A stretch of DNA of 64,000 nt from Mermis nigrescens (Eukaryota > Nematoda > Enoplea > Mermithida > Mermithidae): assembly GCA_036768485.1 (NCBI GenBank), contig JAVLUZ010000265.1, positions 248,001 to 312,000 of the forward strand, in the 5' to 3' direction. The position numbers were made by a program, and so were the translations under genes. This document shows positions 11,806 to 23,000 of the stretch, one piece after another (position 1 is the first letter of the stretch; each line of letters starts with the position of its first letter). The notes under the pieces are model-generated. The model saw only the letters and a program-made list of their open reading frames with translations. It searched no databases and was not told where the DNA came from.

Positions 11806-11932
11806 CCTATAGCTTCAAAGCGCGATTTCAACTTTCAACAATTAAGTACTTAATCTTTGTATAACCTTAAGTTTATTCTAAATTGAACTGAAGTAATTTT
11901 AGTGCCAAATTGTATAACGATTACAAGCTTAC

Positions 11933-11989
11933 CTGGGCAATGACCAGAGCCTCTGCGTTGCGACTTCCAATTTTTAGGTTATTTGTCAT
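11933..11989 (-). CDS. Candidate first exon of a minus-strand gene
   Basis: On the minus strand an ATG (11989-11987) opens 19 codons, MTNNLKIGSRNAEALVIAQ, ending in phase 0 at a strong donor (GTAAGC, 11932-11927). The 57-nt stretch lies between two small elements and is not part of either. The I-G-S-R...Q pattern is reminiscent of the first strand of hydroxymethylbilane synthase, but 19 residues are too few to assign it. The following exons should lie at lower coordinates on this strand; none was recognised between 6440 and 11930. Confidence 0.35.
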
Positions 11990-12044
11990 TGTTAATTCCC
12001 ACAAAAAGGTTGTCGCATTTTCGTTAAATGCATATATAAATAAT

Positions 12045-12680
12045 CAGGCCCTTATCCAGGGGGGATAAGTTGGCATGTGCCTGCCTCTCGAAATGAAATA
12101 TGACAATGATTTTTTCCTTTACTCTCTCTTCGATTTTCAAGCCAAAAATCGCAAAAAATTTTAAACGCTGCGCGCCGAATTTCTCAATTATAATTAGAGT
12201 CTATTTAGTCCCGAACGCGCGGTTTAAACACCATTTTTAGTCTTTTTAAACCCTAGAGCATATTATGCATCTATATGTCTTCTGTCCTTCACAGATTTTA
12301 TGCAGAAAATGGTATCTGTTCAAGAAGCAAGAATGAAAGCAATTTTTTGGCGATGAATTTGAATTTGCAGATGAACTTTGACCATTTTTAGGATGAATTC
12401 AGAACCGTGATTCGGCTAGTTTCGTAAAAATTTTAACATTACGACTTAAAATTTAAGTGCTCTTTTTACAAAATTTGCTGGGGCTCTGCCCGGACCCCGC
12501 TGAGAGGCGCTTTAGCGCGCCACTCCAGATCCCCAGCCCTTAGAGAGATGGTTTTCATTAAGTTCTCACCGTATCTTGGGTATTCGAATAGCAAAATTTG
12601 CAAACTAAAATTCATCCTTTTGTTCCCAATTATGTTTTAAAAAATTTTGGTCGTTCCCCCTCCCCTCGAAACAAAATTTT
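12045..12680. repeat. Dispersed family g copy (long form)
   Basis: Starts CAGGCCCTTATCCAGG and ends near AAATTTTGGATGTGTACC. It shares the ACGCGCGGTTTAAACACC segment and the AAATTTTTTGGTCGT-like right side with 11409-11805 and 15258-15890. Target duplication not resolved. Confidence 0.55.
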
Positions 12681-12741
12681 GGATGTGTACCTATATAATA
12701 GATTACTAATTTTTTTTGTGTTAGAAAATGTTTTCTGGGAG

Positions 12742-12985
12742 AGCTCAGCATAGGTGGCCGGCACCAAAGTTCTGGGGGGTGCAAGATTTTTTTAAAGGTC
12801 AAAAAATGGCCTTAAAAATGGTGGTATGGCGAAAGAAACACCATTTTTCAACGTTTCTCATCATGCACTATCCATTGGCATCAAAAAATAGCGAATAAAC
12901 AAAAAATTTCAAAAATGGAATTCCGGGGATATTGATTTCTGGGGGGTGCATACCCCCTCCAAACATACCACGCCCAGGTATGGAG
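12742..12985 (+). repeat. Dispersed family a copy
   Basis: Family a landmarks in order: AGGTGG..GGCA.CAAAGTTC, GGGGGGTGCAAGATTTTTT, GGCCTTAAAAATGGTGGTAT, CACCATTTTTCAACGTTTC, ACTATCCATTGGCATC, then GGGGGGTGCATACCCCC and CACGCCCAGGTATGG. Six more copies: 34282, 54904, 57214, 58145, 58976 and 59945. Confidence 0.75.
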
Positions 12986-13066
12986 TTCAGGTGTTGTTTT
13001 TTGGACATTATCAAATTATAGAAATACGGGAATACTAAATATTTTACATAAAAGCAGAATCACTAC

Positions 13067-15233
13067 TAGAGCTGCACACTTTGCAAATTTTACTACGCCT
13101 GGGTACCCGGGTAGGACCTTAGATAAAAGAGAATGCAGTGAACATCGTTTATTTACGGTTGACAGTGAGGTCTAGGGCAAAGTGATATTTAAGCAGTAAA
13201 ATTATTGAAAAATTTGTGCAAGATTAAATAAAATCGAGGCTTCAATCTGAAGAATTCGTATGCATTTAATGAAATTTAAGTCATTTTCATAATTCAAAGC
13301 CAAAAATTGTGAAGCAGGTTTTGTATCTTCATAGCGTCATTAAAACATTTGAAGCAGGAAAACACATTGACGAAAAGCAATTTTGAAATCAATCGGAAAT
13401 GAAAATTTATTCAAAAACAAGTCTAGCAGAAACGTAGTCAGAATTTTGGTTCAGGGGGCATAAACGTTTTCGTGTAGAATTTACGGCCTTTCTATTGACA
13501 AACAGTTCGGAATTCATAAGTGGCGCAAAGTGTTAAGAAATTTAGTCATTTTTTCCACCCTTAACAGTTTGTAGCTCTGTGAATACTAATAATCTGATAG
13601 AGCAGAAAATTATCAAATTTGTACAAAACAGTTTTGACAATTCAAGCTTCTAACAAGAAAACTGCGAATTACTAACTTTGACTGAAGATATTTTGAGTGA
13701 TTCAGGCTTTTAAACGCAATGCTAGAGCTTTACAAAGAGAAAGAACAGTAACTGGCAGCGCTACGCGCCGGAAAATTTTGACGTTTTTGCACATTAACTC
13801 AATTTATAACGCTTAAATCATATAAAGCAGACGAATAGATGCCGGCGCGAAACGCCGGAAATTTTTAGAAATTCCGAACCCTCTTACATGGCATGTTCTC
13901 CCTAAAATCTCGTTGCACATGTACAACGAGATTTTATGGCTGCGGGACGTCTGAGGTGACGAGCGGGATCCGGGGCAGAGTCCCGGAAAATTTTGTAAAA
14001 AAACATTTTAATGTTAAATAGTAAGGTTAAAATGTTCGAAAAATCGGCCTAATCTCGGTTCGGTAGCAAGCCCAGAAACACTTAAAATTGATGAACTCCT
14101 ACATTGCACAAACTGATCTGAAATGCGTTTTTCGACCTCTGCTAGGTACATAGCGCAGCAACGGGTCGCTGCCAATAAGATATAGAAAGATGTATCCATA
14201 AAAATTTTGTTCTTACCGTTTTCAGGCCCATTTGTGGCCTTCTAATTAACAAAATGCAGTTCATAGAACAAGAAATGCGCAAAAACATAAGAAAATTTGG
14301 CCATTCCTTCCAATTAAAATAGGATTATGTGTCTTTGTAAAGAAAGATAAACGAAACAAAGAATAGACACTTAGACACTAGTACACAAAAGACAAACAAA
14401 GCAGAGAATAGACAAACTGGCTCACAATCATTTTCGCACTTTTACTATCATGCTCAACAAGCATGCGCAGTTTCATTAAACGAACAAATAGTGCATTTAA
14501 TTAATGAAGTGATGTGGAGGGCTGGATTATTTTAGCTGATTCAATCTTTTAAATTTGTTGGATCTATATAGCAATAAATAATTATGACTCGGCGCGGAGA
14601 ATTCTGACGTTTTTGCCTTTTTGAACTCAGTTTTCTGGACATACATTATTGCAACAAAAAAATCAACAATATTCTCTGAAAAAATTTCGGGGGCAGGTAC
14701 CCCCAATGCCCCCTGGCTACGCCTACGGCTGACTGCATTTGGAACATTGATAGGCTTTGAACCAGGTCTAACTAAAACAGTTGCGCGCACGATGTGAATA
14801 AAAGTTGCAGTTTAAATTTATATAATGGTTACAGAAGTGAATGCATTATAAAAAAGCGTCGCTAACAGATGATTTCTTGTTTAAATTTGTTTACAATGAA
14901 GAATAAGTAGAATTCGGCACAAATAAAATAATGTAACTAAAGAGCTGAAAAAATGGAATATGCCTAGACGGGATGCACGATATATTGTGATAATAGGAAA
15001 TATTAACAGACTCGCTATTTAACATTTTACGGTCAATTATATCAAATCACATTTACATTGTGATTCAGTCGCACTTTAGAAAGCAATATGTTTCTAGGTT
15101 TCTAATTCAATTCTTAGCACATATTGCATAACTGCAGTGCTAATTTTAAATTTTATATTAGGGGATTCGGGTACCCGGGTAGTAAACTTATTTTCTACTC
15201 GGGTATCCGTTCGAGTACCCGCGTGCAGCTCTA
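13067..15233. mobile_element. hAT-like element B with perfect 8-bp target duplication
   Basis: 2,167 bp. Both ends start TAGAGCTGCAC. Flanks are ATCACTAC at 13059-13066 and again at 15234-15241, identical. Arrays of GGGTACCC units sit inside each end. The interior is a near copy of 41505-43677 in the opposite orientation and shares its core with 27522-29270. A 61-codon frame (14014-14199, -) is conserved in 42525-42710 (+) but is not recognised as transposase, so the element is probably non-autonomous. Confidence 0.9.
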
Positions 15234-15257
15234 ATCACTACTAATATTAAAAGGCCT

Positions 15258-15890
15258 CTAACCAGGCCTATATCCAGGATTTTGTTTCGGAGGGGCACAA
15301 CCAAAATTTTTTCAAAACAAGGTGGGCCAAAGTATGAATTTCAGCTTGCAAATTTTGCAACTCGGATACCTTAGCTATGGTGAGAATCCAATAGAAACCG
15401 TCTCTTTTAGGGTTAAGGGTCTGGGGTGGTGCCCTCAAGCGCTCCCAGCGGGGTTCGGCGCAGATCCCGAAAAATTTTGTAAAAAGAGCATTTTAGTTTA
15501 ACGTTAAAATTTGTACAAAATCAGCTGAACCACAGTTGTGAATTCATTCTACAAATAGTCAAAATAGATCAGCAAATTCATAATCGTCGCCAAAAGATTG
15601 TTGTCATTTTCGCTTTTTGAACAAATCTCGTTTTCTGCATAAAAGCTGTGAGGAACAGAAGACAGATTCAAAACACGCTTTATGTACATACAGTACAAAA
15701 CGATTACAAGTGGAGTGTTTAAACCGCGCGCTTGTGACTAAACACATTAAATTATAATTAAGAAATTATTATTTGTTGCGATTTTCGGCTAAAAAAGGAA
15801 AGGGAGTACAGAAAAAAATCATTCACACATTTCATTTCCAGGGGGGCACGTGCCCAGCTATCCCTCCCTATATACGGGTCTAGCTGTAAC
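15258..15890 (-). repeat. Dispersed family g copy, reverse orientation
   Basis: Ends CAGGCCTATATCCAGG and, at the right, TATACGGGTCTAG. Flanks CCTCTAAC and GCTGTAAC agree at 6 of 8. The ends and interior are related to 11409-11805, consistent with a degraded small hAT-like element. Confidence 0.55.
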
Positions 15891-15894
15891 AACT

Positions 15895-16575
15895 CTACAA
15901 TTAATAATCGTACTTAGCATTTAATAATCTAATGACTAAGGACTAGACAAGTTTTGTATTCATATCATGCAGAATTGCATTTTTGAGATTTTCGCGCGCC
16001 AATGGTAACGCTTGAAAAGAAATATCGTGGAATATGCAAATAGGTCGCCCTGATTTAATCATTTTCACTTTATTTTGACTAATACTGGAGCTTCTTTTTC
16101 GAAAGACTCTAATGTTGTTTAGTTCAGTTCAGAAGACACGTTTCTGTAGCCCATGTACAAAACATAGGTCCAACCAAGAGACCCTTCGGTCCGTTGCAGG
16201 ATCGGTCCAACATGTTGACGGTTGTGGGTGATATGGGGTATTTTCCAGATATGATTACAAGGCATACAAAAAAGATTAAGAAACACGTATGTAACAAGCG
16301 AGTTTCGATACTGAGAATTTTTCAGACTTGCCCGAGTAAAAATTTAGAAAAGTCAGCTTCAGTTAGCCTAAATTTAAATATATTCGAGTTTGGTGAAAAA
16401 ACTACAAAATCGGGTAACTTATTCCAAGTACATAGGAATGCCTTTACTTATAAAAATAGCTGAATTTTTGTAAATTAGAGCGAGTAAGAGTTACAAATAG
16501 CTCAAAGCGAGTTGTACAACAAGTACCTAAGTAGTATTTAGGTTTAACGTTGAAAAATCGGTCATGACAAGGCAA
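15895..16575. other. No gene or element recognised
   Basis: An 89-codon frame at 16194-16463 follows an acceptor-like GTTGCAG at 16185-16190, but nothing in it resembles a known domain and no matching donor or partner exon was found. Confidence 0.4.
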
Positions 16576-18639
16576 TAGGGATGTTCCGATTAATCGGAAT
16601 CGGAATCGGTAAGAATCGGTCGTTTTTCATGAAATCGAATCGGAATCGGAATCGGTGATCACAGAATTTAAGGAATCGGCATTTCTGATTTTTAGAGAAT
16701 CGGAATCGGCCAAAAGTACACAAATTTCCGATTCCATTACCGATTCCATTCTTCTGAAATTATCGTGAAATTAAAAAGTTGTGAAATGAGAATTTTTCTT
16801 CAAATTGTCATAAAAATTCAATTTTGTGTTTGTTTTATTGGGGCAGGATGCAAATTTTGATAATCCGAGTTATTAATAGATTCATTTGTATACTCGTACT
16901 ACAGCGTTAGAAAAACTTTGCTCACTTTTACGTTAGGGCGGACTTAAGGGGACAGGGGAGAAATGGGCGGTCTATCATTAGAAGTAATTTCTCAGATTTT
17001 TTCGGCGGTTCACGCCAGATATAACTTAAATATATTGCTTTCATTGCCACCTATCAACCTCGGCCATTCAACTGAATCAAAATTTTTTTCTGAAGCTGCG
17101 CATTTTCTAATACTTAAGCATTCTCATAGAATTATCCTTCAGATTTCCGTGCCTTTCTGACATCACCATTCTTTAGGAAATCACAGTTTCAGTCTATAGA
17201 ATCAAAAATTAGAGTATTCCACTACATGAAGCCCAGAATACAATATTGAATTCCTCAATTGGGCCATGCATACGATTTAATTTATTTAGAATTATTCTCT
17301 TCGGTGGCAAAATGGAAGTTTGTCCAACAGAACATTTTTCCATATGTTATAAGCATAAGGCCTAGAACCTAAGTCGGTTACCCAAAATCCTAGACGCATT
17401 GATATCAATGTTTTTTTGTACTGGCAAAGATTTTTACCGATGTACAAAGACTTTTCGGGACCGTCTTTGTACATGTACTAAGATTATTGGCAAGACAAAA
17501 TTTGCAAAAAAAGGTCTGAAATTCGCTAGAATTTTCGGCGCTTCAAGCCGAAATGAGTAATTGTGTGTTCTATATATCTTTATAACGGCATAAATTGCAT
17601 TTCAAAAGGAAAAATGTCAAATTTTTCGGTGCTTCGCGCCGTTTTGAGACGATTCTTGGGGATTTTTGCCCTTAGAGACCCAGAAATTAGCTAAAATACA
17701 CTACCAAAAGTCGAACAACTCTGCTTTTACCACACTAAAATCGCGACTGTACCATATTATAGTCTCCAAAAATTAATGTGTACAAAATGTACAAAGATTT
17801 TTGGGAAGACAAAAAAGTGTAAAAGGTATAGAAATCCCAAAAATTTTGGGCGCTTTTTACCACACTGAAATCGCTACTCACTATATTTTACTACACAAAA
17901 ATGTGCATGTACAAAATGTACAAAGACTTTTGGGGACCATCCTTGTACATGGACAAACGGAGCTTGTACAAAAAAACACTGATTGATATGCGTAGTAGAC
18001 ATTACTTATTGTACCATAACGATCTGAATTCTATCTAGCTGATTAATGGATCAGATTGTAACAAAACATCTTGTTATACTCAGGTGGGGAGAAAGTTAAT
18101 TGTGGCAAGAATTTAATTATTTGCTGGATTGGCTACTGACAGACAATACAAATTTTCTAGTGCGCATAAAAGGCTTATCATCAAAATTTTCTTACTCTAA
18201 ATGATTTTAGCGAAGCGCGAATATACTCGTCGTACATATAAACTGATGCGAATGAACATGCATTACAGATATGAATTGGAGCGAGCTAGCCGGAAGAACT
18301 GGATTTCAAGATAAATCAGAGCAAAATGCTGAATGCTTTGTCTAGTTTTACATATTCAGCAAACAAAACATCTGATCGATAAAAAATAACTTTAATATTC
18401 ATAAACTGCAGTGTGCACGCACTTCAATTTTGATTTCTTATAGCATATAACGCTTATCACAGGAATCGGTATCGGAATCGGCCGATTCCTATATTTTAAA
18501 ATCGAAATCGAATCGGAATCGGCGAAGCTGAGTTTTGCAGAATCGGCATCGGAATCGGAATCGGCATTTCTGAGATATAATGAATCGGAATTGAATCGGA
18601 ATCGGCCATTTTCAAAAAAGTGGTATCGGCACATCCCTA
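16576..18639. mobile_element. hAT-like element C with perfect 8-bp target duplication
   Basis: 2,064 bp. Left end TAGGGATGTTCCGAT, right end (reverse complement) TAGGGATGTGCCGAT. CAAGGCAA flanks both sides (16568-16575, 18640-18647). Inside each end is an array of GAATCG/CGGAAT units (16589-16745 and 18460-18610). A family c copy is inserted at 17405-17975. No transposase was recognised. Confidence 0.9.
17405..17975 (+). repeat. Dispersed family c copy inside element C
   Basis: Landmarks in order: TTTTTTTGTACTGGCAAAG, GTACAAAGACTTTTCGGGAC, a hairpin GGCGCTTCAAGCCG, AATTGTGTGTTCTATATATC, a second hairpin GGTGCTTCGCGCC, then CACACTAAAATCGC, and TTTGTACATGGACAAACGGA with TACAAAAAAACACTG. The family is bounded by TTTGTACA-type inverted segments. 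Confidence 0.7.
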
Positions 18640-18649
18640 CAAGGCAAGA

Positions 18650-20011
18650 TGTTTAACTTATTTTTTGTTACATCATACCTCGGCAAATATGCTGGCGACG
18701 CTATTCTAGTCTACATACAATATCTTCTCTTTCATAAGTTTTGTGCAGGAAATAAGAACTATGGGACAACTTTGCACATTTGTTTTCTGTGGTTTAAAAC
18801 AAAATCGGTTTCCTATGCTTTACATGCCTACCTATTATTTTTATTAAATTCATAAATGCAATGACAGTTAAAACAACGGCAGTATTACTTCTAATTATGC
18901 AGTAGAGCTAATTCTGCTTTCTACGAATAGTTTGTGTGCATTTAGAAGTGAAAAATACCTTAGAAACCTCGGTTGTTTTCGCCCGACTATTTTATTAGCT
19001 TAATTTGGGACTAGTGAATACAGTAATAACAAAAAGGGTATGTTTAAGAGTATGCCTGTATAATATATATGTAATGTACGTGGGAACAAGTTCTCGGTGC
19101 TTGCTATAATTTATGACGCAAAAAACTTTTTTGTACAACTTTGATCGTCTATATGATGTTTTTTGGGTTCAGATAGTTCATTCAACCAGAATTTTGTTTA
19201 CATTGATCGAAATTTCTGAAAAATTTTTTGGTCATCTAACTACAGGATGCGTTTTGAATCCTGAACATTCGCTGAATTTTTATTTTGTGCTTCTGTAGAT
19301 AAATTTTTTCTAGATTGAATTAGCTACAGGCTTTTATTGATTCATTTAGAGCTGCATTTATGGGAAGGGGAGGATGCGGCCGCCCCCCTCCCTTTCTCTT
19401 GGACGGAAAAAGTTTGACGAAAAGATGAGAAAATTGCATTTGTTTGCCAGAAAATCATGCAATTTTCGGCGCTTGGCGCCGTATGTGAAGTATGTTATAT
19501 AGTTTCCCCGCAAGTGCGATCAAAAATGGCATTTTTCACAGCCTATTCATAAAAAAATTAATTTTTCCAGTGAAGTTAGTTCAAGTTAAGGGATAGAGAA
19601 TGTTGAAAAACGTCGAAAAATGCGGTTTTTACTACCTATCCCTACGAAATTTCCGAGATATTGACCATGTTACTTTAAGTTCGCCCCCTCACCCTTGGCC
19701 GAATCCTTTATACGGGCCTGTCTGCACCTACTGCTTCAATTTCAAAACTTTTCATAAATCTTCATTCTTTTAATCATACGCCTTCGTGGGCAGTGTTTTT
19801 ATTGATGTTGATTAGTGTGGAAGTATATGCTAATTACCTTTGTTGGTTGCCTAATATTTTCACATGATAGCGATCCGGTATCTTGTTGTTAGTATGGAAC
19901 GTTTTTATTCAATTCGTTTCAACTTCTTCGCCATGCTCTCTTCTACGTTCATAGATTAATGCTTCGAGTGAAATAGTTAACGTGAAAATCTTCGAGCAAG
20001 TTGTACCTGCA
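18650..20011. other. Upstream region of the poly(A) polymerase gene; mostly repeats
   Basis: Contains one repeat with a GGCGCTTGGCGCC hairpin (about 19365-19725, ending TATACGGGCCTG) and otherwise AT-rich sequence. No TATA box or initiator can be placed with confidence before the start codon at 20012. Confidence 0.45.
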
Positions 20012-20096
20012 ATGCATACTGTTGGTCGTCCGTTGTTTCAGAGGCGAAGCGCATTTCGGTGGCATTCGTTAAGAAAAAATATAAGTGGAGTTAATG
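20012..20096 (+). CDS. MTPAP: MTPAP exon 1: presequence
   Basis: ATG opens MHTVGRPLFQRRSAFRWHSL, seven Arg/Lys and no acid in 23 residues, a typical mitochondrial targeting peptide. It ends in phase 1 at GTACGA. The split codon becomes GAT with exon 2. Confidence 0.75.
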
Positions 20097-23000
20097 GTAC
20101 GAATTTTTAATTTAATACGCTTGTTGGATGTGTAAACATGTGTACGTGTGTATATACTAGGCGTTGGTGTTATTTTCGATCTGTAAAACAAGTGCCGTGT
20201 GAATTTGATTATGATGGGACGCATGTTCAAAATATAATCATTCGCGTAATTATGACCACTTTAAAACTTTGATTAACCGCTTTACCTTTACTCTGATATT
20301 TCTGCCATTTTGAAAGTTATACCAGCTTGTTTGCGTATATATAAATCTTAGGTGTACCTATGTACCATACATGATCTTGAAGCATAGATGCACAATGTGA
20401 GGTTGGTCAGAGAGGGCTGAATTCGAGAATTTGAGGTCAGGGAGAGGTAAAATCTATGATTTTTACTAGAGCTATACCGAGGCCTTGCCCTGGCCTACCG
20501 GGCCTGAGCCCCGGCACCGGGCCTGGGCCAGATAAATTGTAATATTGCTGTTAGTTGCAAATTATTGCATTGGTTGATTGAAATAAGTAAGCTTAACGCT
20601 CAGATAATGAGCGGAAACTGAGGTATTTCTATCAGTCACACTTTCATTTCGCTATAGATGTCAACTAACTAAGGCATTTAATTCTTTTGAGACAATGTGT
20701 CTAATAAAATTGCTACTTAGTTCAATCAATGAAGCCGGCAATTTTGCACGTAACAACAATCCTTGTTGAATTGTGTCGAGTTATAACTTTCAGCAACAGT
20801 TGCAATTTGCATACCATTTACGGTCTAAGATGAGTCTATTTTAGATTTCATAAAGTTTTTCAAGCTAAAATGATTCTAAAAAATGAAAAGAAAGAATTAA
20901 AAAGCGTATTACTACACTAATTCTCTAGTTGTAGTCGATTTTGATTATATTAACGAAAAAGCCTCGATTCACCCGTTTCTGTTTTTGATTTGACCATTTC
21001 TACCCCAGAAATCTGTCGTCTTCCCCAAAGTCCCACGTGGTCATCTGCTTGCAAATTCAGAGGATAGATGCGAGAGCAATTCACTATCTGTATAACTCGC
21101 TGCAATTAAATCGAAAATAAAAATTATCCCGTTTTCTTACAATGCCTATTGATCCTTAATTAAGGCGGTTCGATTTCAACGGCATTCTTTTAGTTAGAAA
21201 GGAGATATAATTATCTTTATTTATTATTATAATATTAATTTTCATTATTATTATTGTTGTTGTTGTTATATTACTATTGTTATCACTACTATTATGGTCT
21301 AAATGTCATGAATAATAGCTGTGCCTATCTATAACATAACAAATGTAAGTATGGTATGTCACATGACCACATTATATGGTATGTTTCTAGGTCTCATCCT
21401 CGGTAAAAAAGGTCGACCCGGTACATGCCTAATTTTTGCCACGGTAAATTGCGTTTTAGGCTGTTTCTACGTCGAAATCGCTTGAAAGTGCTCTATTTTT
21501 GGCTTAAACTGCTCGACAGTACCTAGTTCTGGACCCTTTAGCGAGGGTTTATCCCCGTTTCATCCCTCCCTATATGCATGTACAGTGGTGTGCAAAAGTT
21601 TAGAGCCACCCTGCGTTATAACTGAATCGACCATTTATTATACAGTAATTATATTATTATCCGATCAAAACCATTAAAACACGAAAAGTGAATTTATGAA
21701 ACATTGTTTTTGGGATTGGAGCTCTGTTGATCAGCCTCAGACGTTGAAATTACCGAAATAAGCCGCAAAACCAATGCGTCTATAATGTGAACCAGAATAA
21801 CAAACATACATAAGAGCACAATTATCATTTTCTATGCTTCTAGGCTTTTCCGTGCCTATAACTTTTTATTTTTCAAGAATTTGATAGTATGCGAAGTCCT
21901 CTAATACAACAATGAGATATTGAAGTTATATTCATCGAAAAAACGAGAACGTTTCCGAATTTTATTGCGCTCTATATTATGGCAGTGCCAGGTCCACTGA
22001 ATTTCATCATTTAGCTTTGATTGGAATCCGTTATTGACTCAAAATATCCTATATATCTGTCATTTGGTAGCCTTATAACTGGTTTTCGATTTAAAGTGTG
22101 CAGAGATGCACAAATCTTTTTCTTGAATTTTAAGCTGTAAGCCTCCAACTATTTAAAGAAATACTTCATCAAATATGCAATTATTAACTCTACTATTTGG
22201 AAAGCCCTCCAGAGTACAAAATATTCCTAAAACGCTAAAAACGCTAAAACGATGTATAATTTATCAGTACCTCCTGCACAATGCAAAATTAGTTTTAGCC
22301 ACACAGTCAGAAACGTTTCTTCACTAAATTTCAGTATCATGAACTATTTGCATAATTTTACGCGATACAGAATGACCGCAAGACTTTTCTAATCCATAAT
22401 ATCACGATAAATATTTCACTGAGCCTTAAAAGGCTTGCACGATTCAGATTCAGCTACAAAAACTGGTCTAGAGACTTGTCATAAGCTAACTCGATGCCTT
22501 TCTCAAATACCACTACAAGCTTTGCAAAGTACTTGTAGCTTCCTGCTTCGGTTGAGCAGGGTGGCTCTAAACTTTTGCACACCACTGTATGTCTTAAAGA
22601 GGGTTTTTCATCCCTCCAGAAGTCGCGATTTTCGAAAAACATTCTTAGAAAAGGTGCTGTATTAAGCGTGTTTCGCTATCTGTTTGCTCGAAAGAGTCCA
22701 ATTTCAGTCTTTCAGCGCCCATTCTAGTAACTTAAATCTTACATACTTAATTTTCTAGCAGAATTATTTTAACTTAATTTATGGATTATAATAAATAATA
22801 AATCAGTACCTACTACGACTGTACATTGTATAGCCTAGGTCTGATGTTGGTGATGTAGCATTTCGATTAGATAATTTGTCCGCCTAAAGCTTAGTTTTGC
22901 TTTGATTATTAGCAGTATATTTTCAGATTCACGTGATGGAAATTTCAGCAATTTTGATGGTATGATCTCATTCTATGTGCGTCAGGCCCGTAATAGCGTC

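Noticed and set aside
16194..16463. 89-codon frame after an acceptor-like site
   Set aside because: No recognised domain, no donor and no partner exon; composition close to the surrounding AT-rich DNA.
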